NCBI GenBank assembly: GCA_000719695.1
Contig: JOHN01000013.1
Coordinates: 62,001-126,000 of the forward strand
DNA length: 64,000 nucleotides
From: Streptomyces sp. NRRL F-6131
GTDB taxonomy: Bacteria > Actinomycetota > Actinomycetes > Streptomycetales > Streptomycetaceae
Direction of reading: 5' to 3'
A model generated the notes under the pieces. That model saw nothing but the letters and a program-made list of their open reading frames with translations. It made no database searches and was not told the origin of the DNA. Shown piece after piece: positions 31,665 to 42,358 of the stretch; within the stretch, counting starts at the first letter, position 1, and every line of letters starts with the position of its first letter. A program made the position numbers and the translations under genes.

Positions 31665-32807
31665 TCAGCCGGCCGGGTACCCGCCGACCAGTTCGGCCGG
31701 GCCGCCCGGCCGGTCCCGCGCGGCCAGCGCGGCCGCCGTCCGGGCCCAGGACGCGGGCCTCAGCAGCGCCCGCGCCTCCGCCGGCCCGCAGAACCGCCAC
31801 TCGACCAACTCCTCCGGGGGCAGCACGATCGAGGCGAGCGACTCCTCGTCCACCGTGCCCCCGTCGAACAGGTACACCAGTAGGGCGGTGTCCCGGTCCG
31901 CGGTCGGATCGGCCGCCCGGCCGGGCAGCCAGTCCAGTGCCAGCAGCCGCCCCGGCTCGCAGGACCAGCCCAGCTCCTCCCGGACCTCCCGGCGGGCCGC
32001 CGCCCGGGGCAGTTCCCGGTCCGCCTCGATGCCGCCGCCCGGCAGCGTCCAGTACGGCACCTCGCCGCCCGGCAGGTCCCACGGCCGCTGGCGCACCAGC
32101 AGGACGCGGCCCGCGCTGTCCGTGAACACCGTCCGCGCCTTGGCCCGGATCCTCGGTCGGCCGGCGATGTAGGCGTCCCGGTCCAGCGGCGGCGGCCCGT
32201 CGGCGACGGAGTCCCCGTCCGCCGCCGGCCAGGAGGAGGAGAGCTCGGCCAGACCCGCCGGGCCGGTGTAGTCGGGCACCGCTCCGGGGGCCGGCACCTC
32301 GTGGTCGGGCCCGACCGGCAGACCGTCCTCCAGCTCCAGCGGGCCGGCCGCGCGGGGTGCCCGCAGACAGGCCGTCACCCGCCGGGAGAGCCTGGGCGGC
32401 AGCGCACGGCCCGCCTGCTCCGGTGTCAGCCAGGCCCAGCCGCCCACCTCGGCGCGGTCCGGCGTGAACGCCGCCGCCTGCTCGGGCGTCAGCGGTTCGG
32501 CCCAGTAGAGGTGAGCCGCGATCGGCGGGCGGTCCTCGTTCACGGTCCAGTCGAGGCAGGCCAGTGGCCCCAGCCGGGGCGTGAAGCCCAGCTCCTCCTC
32601 GATCTCGCGCAGCGCCGTCCGCCGCGGCGAACCGTCCTGCGGGTCCCAGCCCCCGCCCGGCACCGCCACCGGGTGCTTCCGGTCGTACGGCAGCCGGACC
32701 ACCAGGACCCGCCCCCGCTCATCCGGGAACAGCACCCCGGCCGCCGCCAGCAACTCCCGCCCCGAGCCCTCCGCCACCATCCGCGCCCCCTTCGTCCAGT
32801 CGGTCAC
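31665..32807 (-). CDS. Tandem NUDIX hydrolase
   Basis: This 380-residue protein has two NUDIX domains. The C-terminal box (257-281) is canonical: G...E265, then REVREELGW. The N-terminal box (51-75) keeps REIEEELGF but has G59 where the first catalytic-side glutamate is expected, so its activity may be reduced or altered. NUDIX enzymes cleave nucleoside diphosphate-linked compounds. Tandem forms are uncommon. The GTG at 32807 overlaps the end of the SGNH gene by 89 bp. The in-frame ATG at 32780, with an AAGGGGG site, is an attractive later start that reduces the overlap. Confidence 0.85.
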   Translation of the reverse strand: MTDWTKGARMVAEGSGRELLAAAGVLFPDERGRVLVVRLPYDRKHPVAVPGGGWDPQDGSPRRTALREIEEELGFTPRLGPLACLDWTVNEDRPPIAAHLYWAEPLTPEQAAAFTPDRAEVGGWAWLTPEQAGRALPPRLSRRVTACLRAPRAAGPLELEDGLPVGPDHEVPAPGAVPDYTGPAGLAELSSSWPAADGDSVADGPPPLDRDAYIAGRPRIRAKARTVFTDSAGRVLLVRQRPWDLPGGEVPYWTLPGGGIEADRELPRAAARREVREELGWSCEPGRLLALDWLPGRAADPTADRDTALLVYLFDGGTVDEESLASIVLPPEELVEWRFCGPAEARALLRPASWARTAAALAARDRPGGPAELVGGYPAG

Positions 32808-33855
32808 GTGTCACGACATCCGGGCGTGGTGCCCTGGTTCCGGTCGGAGGTCCACGCCGCCTCGGAGCAGGAAGTCGGCGGGTCGGACTTTCTGGTCCGG
32901 GTGTGTGTCGGGGTGAGGTCGGATTCTCGTGGGTGGGGTGGGGGAGGGTGGTGAGGGCGGTGGTGGTCGCGCGGGCCATGCGGGCGTCCTGGTGGTCGGT
33001 GGTGCCGCGCAGGCGGGCGTACCCGTCGACGGCGGCGAGGGCGACCAGGCCCGGCAGCAGGTCGGTGCTGCGGTCGACGACCCAGCGGGTGCCCCTGGTG
33101 GCCATCCACCAGAGGTCGGCCAGGGTGCCGGGCGGGGGCTCCGTCGGTTCCGGGACGGGGGCCGGGCCGAGCGGGCGGCCGGCGGTGGCCAGGAGGTCGT
33201 GGAACCCGCGGGCGATCAGGTGGTGGCCCTCGGCGCTCGGATGCAGCCGGTCCGCGCTGAGCAGGTGCCGCTCCGTCGCCCAGGGCAGCTCGGCGACGTG
33301 CAGGTGGACGGCCCGGTGGCGGACGGAGAGCGCGTGCACCACGGTGTTCACCGCCCGCATCCGCCGGGCGAGCGGGCGGGCGAGCGGCCGGGGCAGGCGC
33401 AGCAGGGCGCCCGGGTCCGGCAGACAGGCGGTCAGCACCAGGGCGCCGCTGTCGGTGAGCCGACCGAGGACGGTGTCGAGGGCCAGCGTGGTGCGCTCCA
33501 CGTCGAAGCCGGACCGCAGGGTGTCGTTGCCGCCGGCCACCACGGCGGCGACCTGCGGCCGCAGGGCGAGGGCCGACGGCAGCTGCTCGGTGGTCAGGTC
33601 GGTGGTGAGCGCCCCGCTGCGCGCGAGGTTGGTGAACCCGACCCCGGTCTGCGGCGGGGCCAGCGAGCGGGCGAGCAGGGCCGCCCAGCCGCGCCACCCG
33701 TCGGCGATCGGGTCGCCGATGCCCTCGGTGAGCGAGTCGCCGAGGGCCACGAACCGTACGGGTTCGCCGGTCCTCCGTCCGTCCGGGCGAGTCGCTCCCC
33801 GCGCGGTACCCGGTACGGTGCCGCCTCCGTCGTCCACCGCCGCGATCGTGTTCAT
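32719..33855 (-). CDS. SGNH/GDSL family hydrolase
   Basis: This 378-residue protein has all SGNH blocks: LGDSLTEGIGD with S41, the oxyanion glycine in the ARSGAL region, AGGNDTLRSG (block III), and a DRLHPSAEGH block supplying D and H. No signal peptide is seen, so it is probably cytoplasmic, unlike many secreted lipases. Family members hydrolyse esters of lipids, sugars or cell wall polymers. The last 90 residues or so are low-complexity, Pro/Arg/Gly-rich and overlap the NUDIX coding region in another frame, so the conserved protein may really end near residue 280. It lies next to two glycosyltransferase genes. Confidence 0.85.
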   Translation of the reverse strand: MNTIAAVDDGGGTVPGTARGATRPDGRRTGEPVRFVALGDSLTEGIGDPIADGWRGWAALLARSLAPPQTGVGFTNLARSGALTTDLTTEQLPSALALRPQVAAVVAGGNDTLRSGFDVERTTLALDTVLGRLTDSGALVLTACLPDPGALLRLPRPLARPLARRMRAVNTVVHALSVRHRAVHLHVAELPWATERHLLSADRLHPSAEGHHLIARGFHDLLATAGRPLGPAPVPEPTEPPPGTLADLWWMATRGTRWVVDRSTDLLPGLVALAAVDGYARLRGTTDHQDARMARATTTALTTLPHPTHENPTSPRHTPGPESPTRRLPAPRRRGPPTGTRAPRPDVVTRDRLDEGGADGGGGLGAGVAGGGRGAVPG

Positions 33856-33904
33856 CGCACCTCCCACACCCGTTCCCGGGCCGTCCGGCCCGGCCGTTCG
33901 CTTT

Positions 33905-33952
33905 GCCGATCCGCCGATCCGCCGATCCGCCGATCCGCCGATCCGCCGATCC
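33905..33952. repeat. Octamer tandem repeat (GCCGATCC x6)
   Basis: Six perfect consecutive copies of GCCGATCC lie in the gap between the SGNH and first glycosyltransferase genes, followed by a run of GTCC tetramers near 33975-33995. It is non-coding. Confidence 0.93.
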
Positions 33953-34047
33953 GGTGCCCCGTCCCGCCGTCGTCCGTCGGTCCGTCCGTCCGTCGGAGTG
34001 GGAAGTCGGCGGGATCGACTTCCCACTCCGGTGCGCCGCCGGGTGCT

Positions 34048-35192
34048 TCAGAGGGCCGTGACCGGTGCCGCGCCGTGGGCGGCGAGAAAGGCGGCCACCG
34101 CCGCCGGCCAGCCGTACCGTTCGGCCTGGGCGCGGGCGGCGGCGCGCCGGGCCGGTTCGGGGCGCGCGAGGAGTTCCCGCACCGCCTCCGCGAACCCCGC
34201 GCCGGTCGGTTCGGCGGCCACGCCGGCCGTGCCGACCAGCTCGGGCAGCGCCGAGCCGCGGTGGACCGCGACCGGGGTGCCGCAGGCGAGCGCCTCCAGC
34301 GCGGCCAGGCCGAAGGTCTCCACCGGCCCCGGAGCGAGCACCACGTCGGCGCAGCCGAGCAGGTCGGCGACGGCCGCGCGCCCGGCGAGGTGGCCGAGGA
34401 AGTGCACGGGCAGCCGCCGCCGCGCGGCCGCGGCGGCCAGGCGCGACCGCAGCGGCCCGGTGCCGGCCACCGCCAGGACGGCCCCGGGCCCGGTGGACCG
34501 GAGCGCCTCCAGGGCGTCGAGCGCGAGCTCGGGGCGCTTCTCGGTGGAGAGCCGGGAGCAGAGCACCAGCAGCACCTCGTCCGGCGTCGCGTACCGGGCG
34601 CGCTCCGCCGCCCGCGCACCGGTGTCCGGCGGGCGCAGGGTCGTGAGGTCCACGCCGAGCGGCGCGCGCGTCAGGTTTCGCACGCCCAGGCGGCGGAACT
34701 CGGCGGCGGCCCAGTCGGTCGTGCAGACCACCGTGTCGTAGGACCGGGCGGTGCGGCCGTTGAGCCGGTTCGCGGCGGCCCCGGCGACCGGGCCGGGCAG
34801 GCCCCAGGTGCGCAGCAGCCCGACGGCGCTCTCGTGCGAGACCATCGCCGCGCGCACGCCGTGGCGTCGCGCCCAGGCCCCGGTCCAGCGCAGGGTGGTG
34901 CGGTCGGAGACCTCCAGCCGGTCGGGGGCGAGCCGTTCCAGTTCGGCGGCCACCGCCGTGCGGTCGGTCAGTAGCCGGTAGCCGCCGCTGCCGGGGAGCA
35001 CGGGACCGGGCAGGGTGACGACCAGCCCCTGCTCGTCCTCCTCGACGGTGCGGCGCTCCCCGGGCACGACGAGCACGGGGGTGTGCCCGGCGGCGCGGTA
35101 GCCCGCGCCGAGGTGGCGCAGGGCGGTCCGCAGTCCGCCGGAGACGGGGGTGACGAAGTTGGCCACCCGGACGATCCGGAGCGGGCCGGCGG

Positions 35193-35196
<4 letters not shown>
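34048..35196 (-). CDS. GT4 family glycosyltransferase
   Basis: This 382-residue cytoplasmic or membrane-associated GT-B enzyme has an N-terminal acceptor domain beginning IVRVANFVTPVSGGLRTAL. The C-terminal donor domain carries VLLVLCSRLSTEKRPELAL and the E-X7-E motif ETFGLAALE, which marks retaining GT4 enzymes. Relatives transfer mannose or other sugars from nucleotide donors to phosphatidylinositol-type lipids or glycans. The ATG overlaps the stop of the neighbouring glycosyltransferase (ATGA), so the two are coupled. Acceptor and donor are not determined by sequence. Confidence 0.9.
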
Positions 35197-36587
<1,391 letters not shown>

Positions 36588-36646
36588 GCCAGTGTTCTGT
36601 CCGGGTCCGGCGTGCAGGCGGCCAAAGGGATCTGTCGTACAAACGA

Positions 36647-36679
36647 ACGCGGGTCGGCGAATTGTGCACCGACCCGCGT
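36647..36679. terminator. Terminator of the YegP-like gene
   Basis: An 11-bp perfect stem (36647-36657 with 36669-36679) and an 11-base loop lie between the end of the leftward YegP-like gene and the start of the leftward glycosyltransferase gene. It separates the two transcription units. Confidence 0.7.
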
Positions 36680-36719
36680 CCCGCCCTCGGAGGGCCCTCG
36701 GAGGGCCCGGGGAAAGGCC

Positions 36720-36914
36720 CTACGGGGCCACTCCGGCGGCCGCCTCCTTGAGCTCCGCGTAGGGCGCGAGCTTGCGGATCGACTCGATGCTCTTGATGCA
36801 GTCGTCCCGGCTCTCCTGCGGGTCGCCCGTCACCACGATCGTTCCGTTGCTCGCCTTGAGCCGGAACCGGTGCATGCCGCTCTCATCGGTGTACAGCTCG
36901 AACTTGCCGGCCAT
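36720..36914 (-). CDS. YegP/DUF1508 small protein
   Basis: This 64-residue protein is a single DUF1508 (YegP) unit: KFELYTDESGMHRFRLKASNG, TGDPQESRDDCIKSIESIRK. The family is a compact beta-beta-beta-alpha fold of unknown function, found singly or in tandem. The ATG at 36914 is the only sensible start of the conserved part, and an upstream extension of the frame has no conserved features. It is flanked by the divergent FAD monooxygenase gene and followed by a hairpin at 36647-36679. Confidence 0.88.
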   Translation of the reverse strand: MAGKFELYTDESGMHRFRLKASNGTIVVTGDPQESRDDCIKSIESIRKLAPYAELKEAAAGVAP

Positions 36915-37129
36915 GGAGTGTTCGCCTTTCCTTCGGTGACCCCCTCGCAACGCAACGTAGGAGCAATCACCCCGCCCTGCCCGTCGGGCGATGCGTTCGG
37001 GTGCCGCCGGGCGTCCGTCCCCGGCGCGGCTCCGGCCGGCCGGCCCGGGACGGGGCACGAGTGGCGGGTCCGCGAGCGCGCGCGGCAGCCTGGAGGCAGG
37101 GGGACGGCCCCGGACACCGAGGAGCGGTC

Positions 37130-38800
37130 ATGGACGACACGGAGACGGAGGTCCTGGTCGTCGGAGCCGGCCCGGTCGGGCTGACGGCCGCCGCCGAACT
37201 GCGCCGCCGGGGCGTCGGGTGCCGGATCGTCGACCGGCTGGCCCGGCCGCAGCCGTACGCCAAGGCGGTCGGCATCCAGCCCCGCACCCTGGAGGTGTGG
37301 GAGGCGATGGGGCTGGTCGGCCGGGTCCTCGACGAGGCCGTGCCGATGCTCGGCCAGCTGACCTTCGTCGACGGCGAGCCCGGTCCGCGGCTCGACCTCG
37401 ACCTGCCCGCCGAGGTGCCGTACCGGTTCGCCGCGCTGCCGCAGGACGTCACCGAGCGGCTGCTCACCGAGCACCTGGCCGGCTTCGGGACGCGGGTCGA
37501 ACGCGGCACCGAACTGCTCGGGCTCGACCAGCGGGAGGACCACGTCCGGGCCACGCTGGCGACGCCCGACGGCCCGGCCGGACTGCGCGCGCGGTACGTG
37601 CTGGGCTGCGACGGCGCGCACAGCCGGGTGCGCCGCGCGATCGGCGTCGACTTCGCGGGCGACGCCTTCCCGGAGCAGTACATGCTCGGCGACGTCGAGG
37701 TCGACTGGGACCTGCCCGAGGGCTACGGCGTGCGCTGCACCCGCCGCACGGGCGACGGCGTGGCCGACGACGTGCTCGTCTGCATCCCGCTGCCCGGCCA
37801 CCGCCGCTACCGGATGTCGATGCTGGTCCCGTCCGGGCCGGACGGTGCCGGCGGCGCCGACGGTGATGCGGACGGCGACGGGGTGACGCACGGTCTGGAG
37901 CCCGGCCGCGGGCCCGGACTGCGGGACGTCCAGGCGGTGCTCGACCGGCTCTCGCCCCGGCCCACCACGGCCGGCACGCTGCGCTGGTCCTCGGTCTTCC
38001 GGATCAGCCACCGGCTCGCCGACCGCTACCGGGTCGGCCGGGTCTTCCTGGCGGGCGACGCCGCCCACATCCACCCGCCCACCGGCGCCCAGGGCATGAA
38101 CACGGGTGTCCAGGACGCCTTCAACCTGGCCTGGAAGCTCGCGCTGGCACTGCGCGGCGTCGCCGCCGACGGGCTGCTCGACAGCTACCACGCGGAGCGT
38201 CACCCGGTGGGGGAGGAGGTGGTTGGCCGGACGGTGCGGGACGCCCGCGCCGGCTTCGACCCGGACGCCGAGGACCTGACCACCGTGCTGCTGAGACAGG
38301 CCCAGTTGCTGGTCAGCTACCGGGACGGGCCGCTCGGCGCCGTGGACGCCGCGGCCGACGCGACCGCCGCCGTGGGCGACCCGGCCGGGGCCGGGCCGCT
38401 CGCCGGCGACCGCGCGCCCGACTGCACCGGGCTGGAGCGGCCGCTCGCCGCATTCCCGGTGCGGCTGTTCGAGCTGCTGCACGGCGGCCCGCACCACGCG
38501 CTGCTGCTGTACGCCGGTGCCGAGGCCCGGGCGGAGCGGCTGCACGCGCTCGCCGACGCGGCCCGCGCGGCGGCGCACGGGCTGCTGGACGTCCACGTGC
38601 TGCTGGCGCGGGACGCCGCCGCGCCGCCGGAGGGCCTGCTGCTGCCGTTCGCGCGGGACGCCGCCGGTTCGTTCCGCACCGCCTGGGCGCCGGCCGACGG
38701 CGAGGCGTTCGTCGTCCGCCCGGACGGCCATCTGGACGCCCGGCTCCCCGCCGCGGCACCCGCCGACCTCACCGCCCGCCTCCGGCGCACCTTCCGGTAG
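37130..38800 (+). CDS. FAD-dependent aromatic monooxygenase (PHBH group)
   Basis: This 556-residue flavoprotein hydroxylase has a dinucleotide motif at the start (VLVVGAGPVGLTAAAELRRRG), the GCDGAHSRVRR stretch (DG motif), and the flavin-ribityl motif VFLAGDAAHIHPPTGAQGMNTG. It has an extra C-terminal thioredoxin-like domain of about 150 residues, as in phenol or polyketide hydroxylases. Members add oxygen to phenols, polyketides or antibiotics such as rifamycin, using NAD(P)H. The substrate is unknown. The preferred ATG follows GAGGAGCG. It is transcribed alone, ahead of the SNF2 helicase gene. Confidence 0.92.
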   Translation: MDDTETEVLVVGAGPVGLTAAAELRRRGVGCRIVDRLARPQPYAKAVGIQPRTLEVWEAMGLVGRVLDEAVPMLGQLTFVDGEPGPRLDLDLPAEVPYRFAALPQDVTERLLTEHLAGFGTRVERGTELLGLDQREDHVRATLATPDGPAGLRARYVLGCDGAHSRVRRAIGVDFAGDAFPEQYMLGDVEVDWDLPEGYGVRCTRRTGDGVADDVLVCIPLPGHRRYRMSMLVPSGPDGAGGADGDADGDGVTHGLEPGRGPGLRDVQAVLDRLSPRPTTAGTLRWSSVFRISHRLADRYRVGRVFLAGDAAHIHPPTGAQGMNTGVQDAFNLAWKLALALRGVAADGLLDSYHAERHPVGEEVVGRTVRDARAGFDPDAEDLTTVLLRQAQLLVSYRDGPLGAVDAAADATAAVGDPAGAGPLAGDRAPDCTGLERPLAAFPVRLFELLHGGPHHALLLYAGAEARAERLHALADAARAAAHGLLDVHVLLARDAAAPPEGLLLPFARDAAGSFRTAWAPADGEAFVVRPDGHLDARLPAAAPADLTARLRRTFR

Positions 38801-38915
38801 GGCGTGTCCCGCCTGGTCGGTCGACGGCCCGGGGCGTTGTCGGAGAGAGGCCCTAGGGTGGGAAGCCCGTCGTCCGGGCCGTTCCGGTCCTTCCTGTGGA
38901 GAGGTGCCACCCCCG

Positions 38916-41900
38916 ATGTACGCCCTGCACGCGCTCTGGCGCGCCGACGGTCGGCTCGCCGTCTGGGCGGAGGACGCGGCGGTCTACCGGGGGGAGGGGT
39001 ACGAGCCCGGTGAGCGGGTCGGTCGGGGTGGGACGGCGCACCCGTTCGCCTGTTCGGCCGGGGAGGTGGCGCGGCTGCTGGGGGCGGTCGGGCCGGGCCT
39101 GGGCTGGCTGGCGGACCAGGCGGTCGAACGGTGGACCGGGCTGCTGCTGCCCAGCCTCGGCGGGCGGCCCACGCCCTCGCCCGACCTGCCGGTGGGGGCG
39201 GCGCCGCGCGCGGTGGGGCTGAGCCCCTGGCGGGTGCCCGCGCTGCTCTTCGACCGCTCGCAGGCCGCCCAGCTGCTGGGCGCACTGCACGATCCGCGCT
39301 GGCCGGGCGCGACCGTCCAGCTGCCCGGTGGCGCACCCGCCGAGCTGGCGTACGGCGCCTCGGTGCGCTGGCTGGCCGCCGTGCACGACCTGGCGTGGCG
39401 GTTGGTCGGGCGGGGGCGGCTGCTGCCGGTGCCGGTCGAGGAGGCGGGGGAGTGGTACGCCCGTTGGCGGCCCGCCCCGGACGCGCCGGCCCGCCGGGAG
39501 TCGACCGCGCTCGTCGCCGGCTGCCCGCCCGTCTGCCGCGCCGAGCACCCGACGACGGCCTCCGCCGCCCCGCCCGCGCCGCCGTCCGCCGCCGCGCTGT
39601 TCACCCGGCTGCTCGACGCCCTGGTCGACCAGGAGGCCCGGGTCGCGCTGGCCGATCTCGACCCGCCCGCCGAGCCGTTCCTCGCCGCGCTGCACAGCGC
39701 CGACGGCCGGCTCGGCCAGGCCCCGCCCCCCGGGTTGCCGGAACGGCTCGCCGTCTGGCAGGCCGCCCGTCCGGCGGACGGGCCGCTGCGGCTCGACTTC
39801 CGGCTCACCGAACCGCTCGGCCACGACGCGGACCTCCCCGACCACTTCGGCGCGGACCACCCGGGCACGGACCACCCGGACTCGGACCACCCGGACCCCG
39901 GCCACCCGGACCCCGGCCACCCCGGCGACACCGACTCCTGGCGTCTCGACCTGCTGGTCCGCCCCGTCGACCGCCCGTCCCTGGTGGTTCCCGCCGCCGC
40001 CCTGCGCCCCGGCGCCCTCGACCCGTCCCGCGACGCACTCGAGCGCGTCGTCCCCGGCTCCGCCGGCGACCCGGCCGAGGCCTTCCACGCCGAGCTGGCG
40101 CGCGCCGTCCGGGTGGCGCCGGAGCTGCGGGCGCTGCTCACCGGCGCCTTCCCCACCGAGGCGCGGCTCGACCGGGCCGGCGCCCTGCACTTCCTGCGCG
40201 AGGGCGCGCCCGCGCTCACCGCCGCCGGTTTCGGCGTGCTGCTGCCCGCGTGGTGGCAGCGCCGCCCCCGGCTCGGCCTGGTCCTGACGGCGGGTTCCCC
40301 CGCCGACGGCGCGGCCGCCGTGCGGCGCACCGCGCAGGTCGACCGGGACGCCGTGCTGGACTTCGAGTGGCGGGTCGCCCTGGGCGAGGTCACGCTGACC
40401 GAGCAGGAATTGGCGGACCTCGCCGCCGCCCAGCAGGGTCTGGTCCGGCTGCGGGGCCGTTGGGTCGAGGTCGACCAGGCCCAACTGGCCGCGGCCGTAA
40501 GCTTCTTGGCCGAGCACGGCAGCGGCACCATGGCGCCGGTCGAGCTGCTGCGGCTGGCCGTGGACGACGCCGCGGTGGTGGACGGTCTGCCGGTCACCGC
40601 CGTGCGGGCCGCCGGACCGATCGGGGAGCTGCTGGCCGGCCGGCCGGGCCCGGCGGACCGCGTTCCGGAGTTGCCGGAGGGCTTCACCGGCACCCTCCGC
40701 CCCTACCAGCGGCGGGGGTTGGCCTGGTTGGACGCGCTCGGCCGGCTCGGTCTGGGCGCCGTCCTGGCCGACGACATGGGCCTCGGCAAGACGGTGCAGA
40801 CCCTCGCCCTGCTCGCCCTGGAGCGGGAGCGCGGGGCGCGCGGGCCGGTCCTGCTGGTCTGCCCGATGTCCCTGGTCGGCAACTGGCGCCGGGAGGCCGC
40901 CACCTTCGCACCGGGGCTGCGGGTCCACGTCCACCACGGCCCCGACCGCACCGGGCCCGGCCCCGATCACGCCGTTCACGCCGCCGCCGACGCCGACCTG
41001 GTGATCACCACCTACGGAGTGGTCCAGCGGGACGTCGCAGAGCTGCGGCGCGTCCACTGGCGGCGGATCGTCGCCGACGAGGCGCAGCACATCAAGAACC
41101 GCGCGGCCCGGCAGTCCCGGGCCCTGCGCTCGCTGCGCTCCGGCCCCCGGATCGCGCTCACCGGCACTCCGGTGGAGAACCGGCTGGCCGATCTGCACGC
41201 CGTCCTGGACTTCGCCAACCCGGGGCTGTTCGGCAGCGCGGAGTCGTTCCGGGAGCGGTTCGCCAACCCCGTCGAGCAGGCCGGCAGCGTGGACGCGGCG
41301 GCCCGGCTGCGGCGGGTCACCGGTCCGTTCCTGCTGCGCCGCCGCAAGAGCGACCCGCTGATCGTCCAGGACCTTCCCGCCAAGCAGGAGTTCACCGTCC
41401 ACTGCTCGCTGACCGCCGAACAGGCCGGGCTCTACCGGGCGGTGGTGGCCGACCTGCTGGAGCGGCTGGCCGGGCTGCGCGGCGTCGAGCGCAAGGGCGC
41501 GGTGCTGGCGGCGATCGGCCGGCTCAAGCAGGTCTGCAACCATCCGGCCCAACTGCTGCACGACGGCACGGCGGTGGCGGGCCGCTCGGGCAAGGTGGAG
41601 CGGCTGGTCGAGCTGCTGACGGAGGCACTGGCCGAGGGGGACCGGGCGCTGGTCTTCACCCAGTACGCCGAGTTCGGCACGATGCTCCGCCCCTATCTGC
41701 GCCGGAAGCTGGGCGAGGAGGTGCTGTACCTGCACGGCGGGGTGCCGCGCGGGCGGCGGGACGCCATGGTCGAGCGGTTCCAGTCGCCGGACGGCCCGCG
41801 GGTGTTCCTGCTGTCGCTGAAGGCGGGCGGCACCGGGCTCAATCTGACGGCCGCCAACCAGGTGGTCCACCTGGACCGTTGGTGGAACCCGGCGGTCGAG

Positions 41901-42125
41901 GACCAGGCCACCGACCGCGCGCACCGGATCGGGCAGCGCCGTGACGTGCAGGTGCGGCGGCTGGTCTGCGCCGGCACGGTCGAGGAGCGGATCGACGAAC
42001 TCCTCGGCGCCAAGCGGGTGCTGGCCGGGGCGGCGGTCGGCGACGGCGAGCAGTGGCTGGCCGAACTCACCGCCGAGCGGCTGGCCGAGCTGCTCACCCT
42101 GTCCGCCGACACGATCGGAGCGTGA
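38916..42125 (+). CDS. SNF2/Rad54 family ATP-dependent helicase-like translocase
   Basis: This 1069-residue cytoplasmic DNA translocase has an N-terminal region of about 550 residues with the bacterial SNF2-associated domain. The two RecA-like lobes follow: Walker A MGLGKT with K625, Walker B DEAQ at 721-724, then LTGTPVENRL, and in lobe two LVFTQYAEFG, LKAGGTGLNL and the arginine-finger box DRAHRIGQ. It is the length usual for actinobacterial SNF2 proteins. Such proteins move along double-stranded DNA to displace bound proteins; a specific cell role is not known. The N-terminal half contains a His/Asp/Pro-rich repeat (around 310-330). Confidence 0.95.
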   Translation: MYALHALWRADGRLAVWAEDAAVYRGEGYEPGERVGRGGTAHPFACSAGEVARLLGAVGPGLGWLADQAVERWTGLLLPSLGGRPTPSPDLPVGAAPRAVGLSPWRVPALLFDRSQAAQLLGALHDPRWPGATVQLPGGAPAELAYGASVRWLAAVHDLAWRLVGRGRLLPVPVEEAGEWYARWRPAPDAPARRESTALVAGCPPVCRAEHPTTASAAPPAPPSAAALFTRLLDALVDQEARVALADLDPPAEPFLAALHSADGRLGQAPPPGLPERLAVWQAARPADGPLRLDFRLTEPLGHDADLPDHFGADHPGTDHPDSDHPDPGHPDPGHPGDTDSWRLDLLVRPVDRPSLVVPAAALRPGALDPSRDALERVVPGSAGDPAEAFHAELARAVRVAPELRALLTGAFPTEARLDRAGALHFLREGAPALTAAGFGVLLPAWWQRRPRLGLVLTAGSPADGAAAVRRTAQVDRDAVLDFEWRVALGEVTLTEQELADLAAAQQGLVRLRGRWVEVDQAQLAAAVSFLAEHGSGTMAPVELLRLAVDDAAVVDGLPVTAVRAAGPIGELLAGRPGPADRVPELPEGFTGTLRPYQRRGLAWLDALGRLGLGAVLADDMGLGKTVQTLALLALERERGARGPVLLVCPMSLVGNWRREAATFAPGLRVHVHHGPDRTGPGPDHAVHAAADADLVITTYGVVQRDVAELRRVHWRRIVADEAQHIKNRAARQSRALRSLRSGPRIALTGTPVENRLADLHAVLDFANPGLFGSAESFRERFANPVEQAGSVDAAARLRRVTGPFLLRRRKSDPLIVQDLPAKQEFTVHCSLTAEQAGLYRAVVADLLERLAGLRGVERKGAVLAAIGRLKQVCNHPAQLLHDGTAVAGRSGKVERLVELLTEALAEGDRALVFTQYAEFGTMLRPYLRRKLGEEVLYLHGGVPRGRRDAMVERFQSPDGPRVFLLSLKAGGTGLNLTAANQVVHLDRWWNPAVEDQATDRAHRIGQRRDVQVRRLVCAGTVEERIDELLGAKRVLAGAAVGDGEQWLAELTAERLAELLTLSADTIGA

Positions 42126-42129
42126 CCCG

Positions 42130-42327
42130 GTGGCCCGTGCGGAACGACCGCTCGCCGAGCTGCTCGACGTCTTCTGGCACGGCAGCGTGCCCGCCCCCGC
42201 CGACCGGCCGGAGGGCGAAGAACCCACCGCCCTGGACGAGTTGGTCCCGTCCGGCATCACGGTGCGCGGCCGCCCGCTGGACGCCGGTCTGGCCGCCGCC
42301 TACCGGCGGTTCACCGGGGCCGACTGA
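42130..42327 (+). CDS. Small protein after the SNF2 gene, possibly a SWIM zinc-finger remnant
   Basis: This 65-residue protein begins at GTG 42130, with GGAG nine bases upstream and overlapping the end of the SNF2 gene. The sequence PLAELLDVFWHGSVP...PSGITVRGRPLDAGLAAAYRRF looks like the C-terminal part of the SWIM zinc-finger proteins that commonly accompany SNF2 genes in streptomycetes. No SWIM motif (CxC...CxH) is present. It is either a truncated descendant or a short independent partner. Assignment is by recollection of the pattern and is tentative. Confidence 0.55.
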   Translation: MARAERPLAELLDVFWHGSVPAPADRPEGEEPTALDELVPSGITVRGRPLDAGLAAAYRRFTGAD

Positions 42328-42358
42328 CCCCGGTGGACCGCCGTACCACGCCCGGGTC

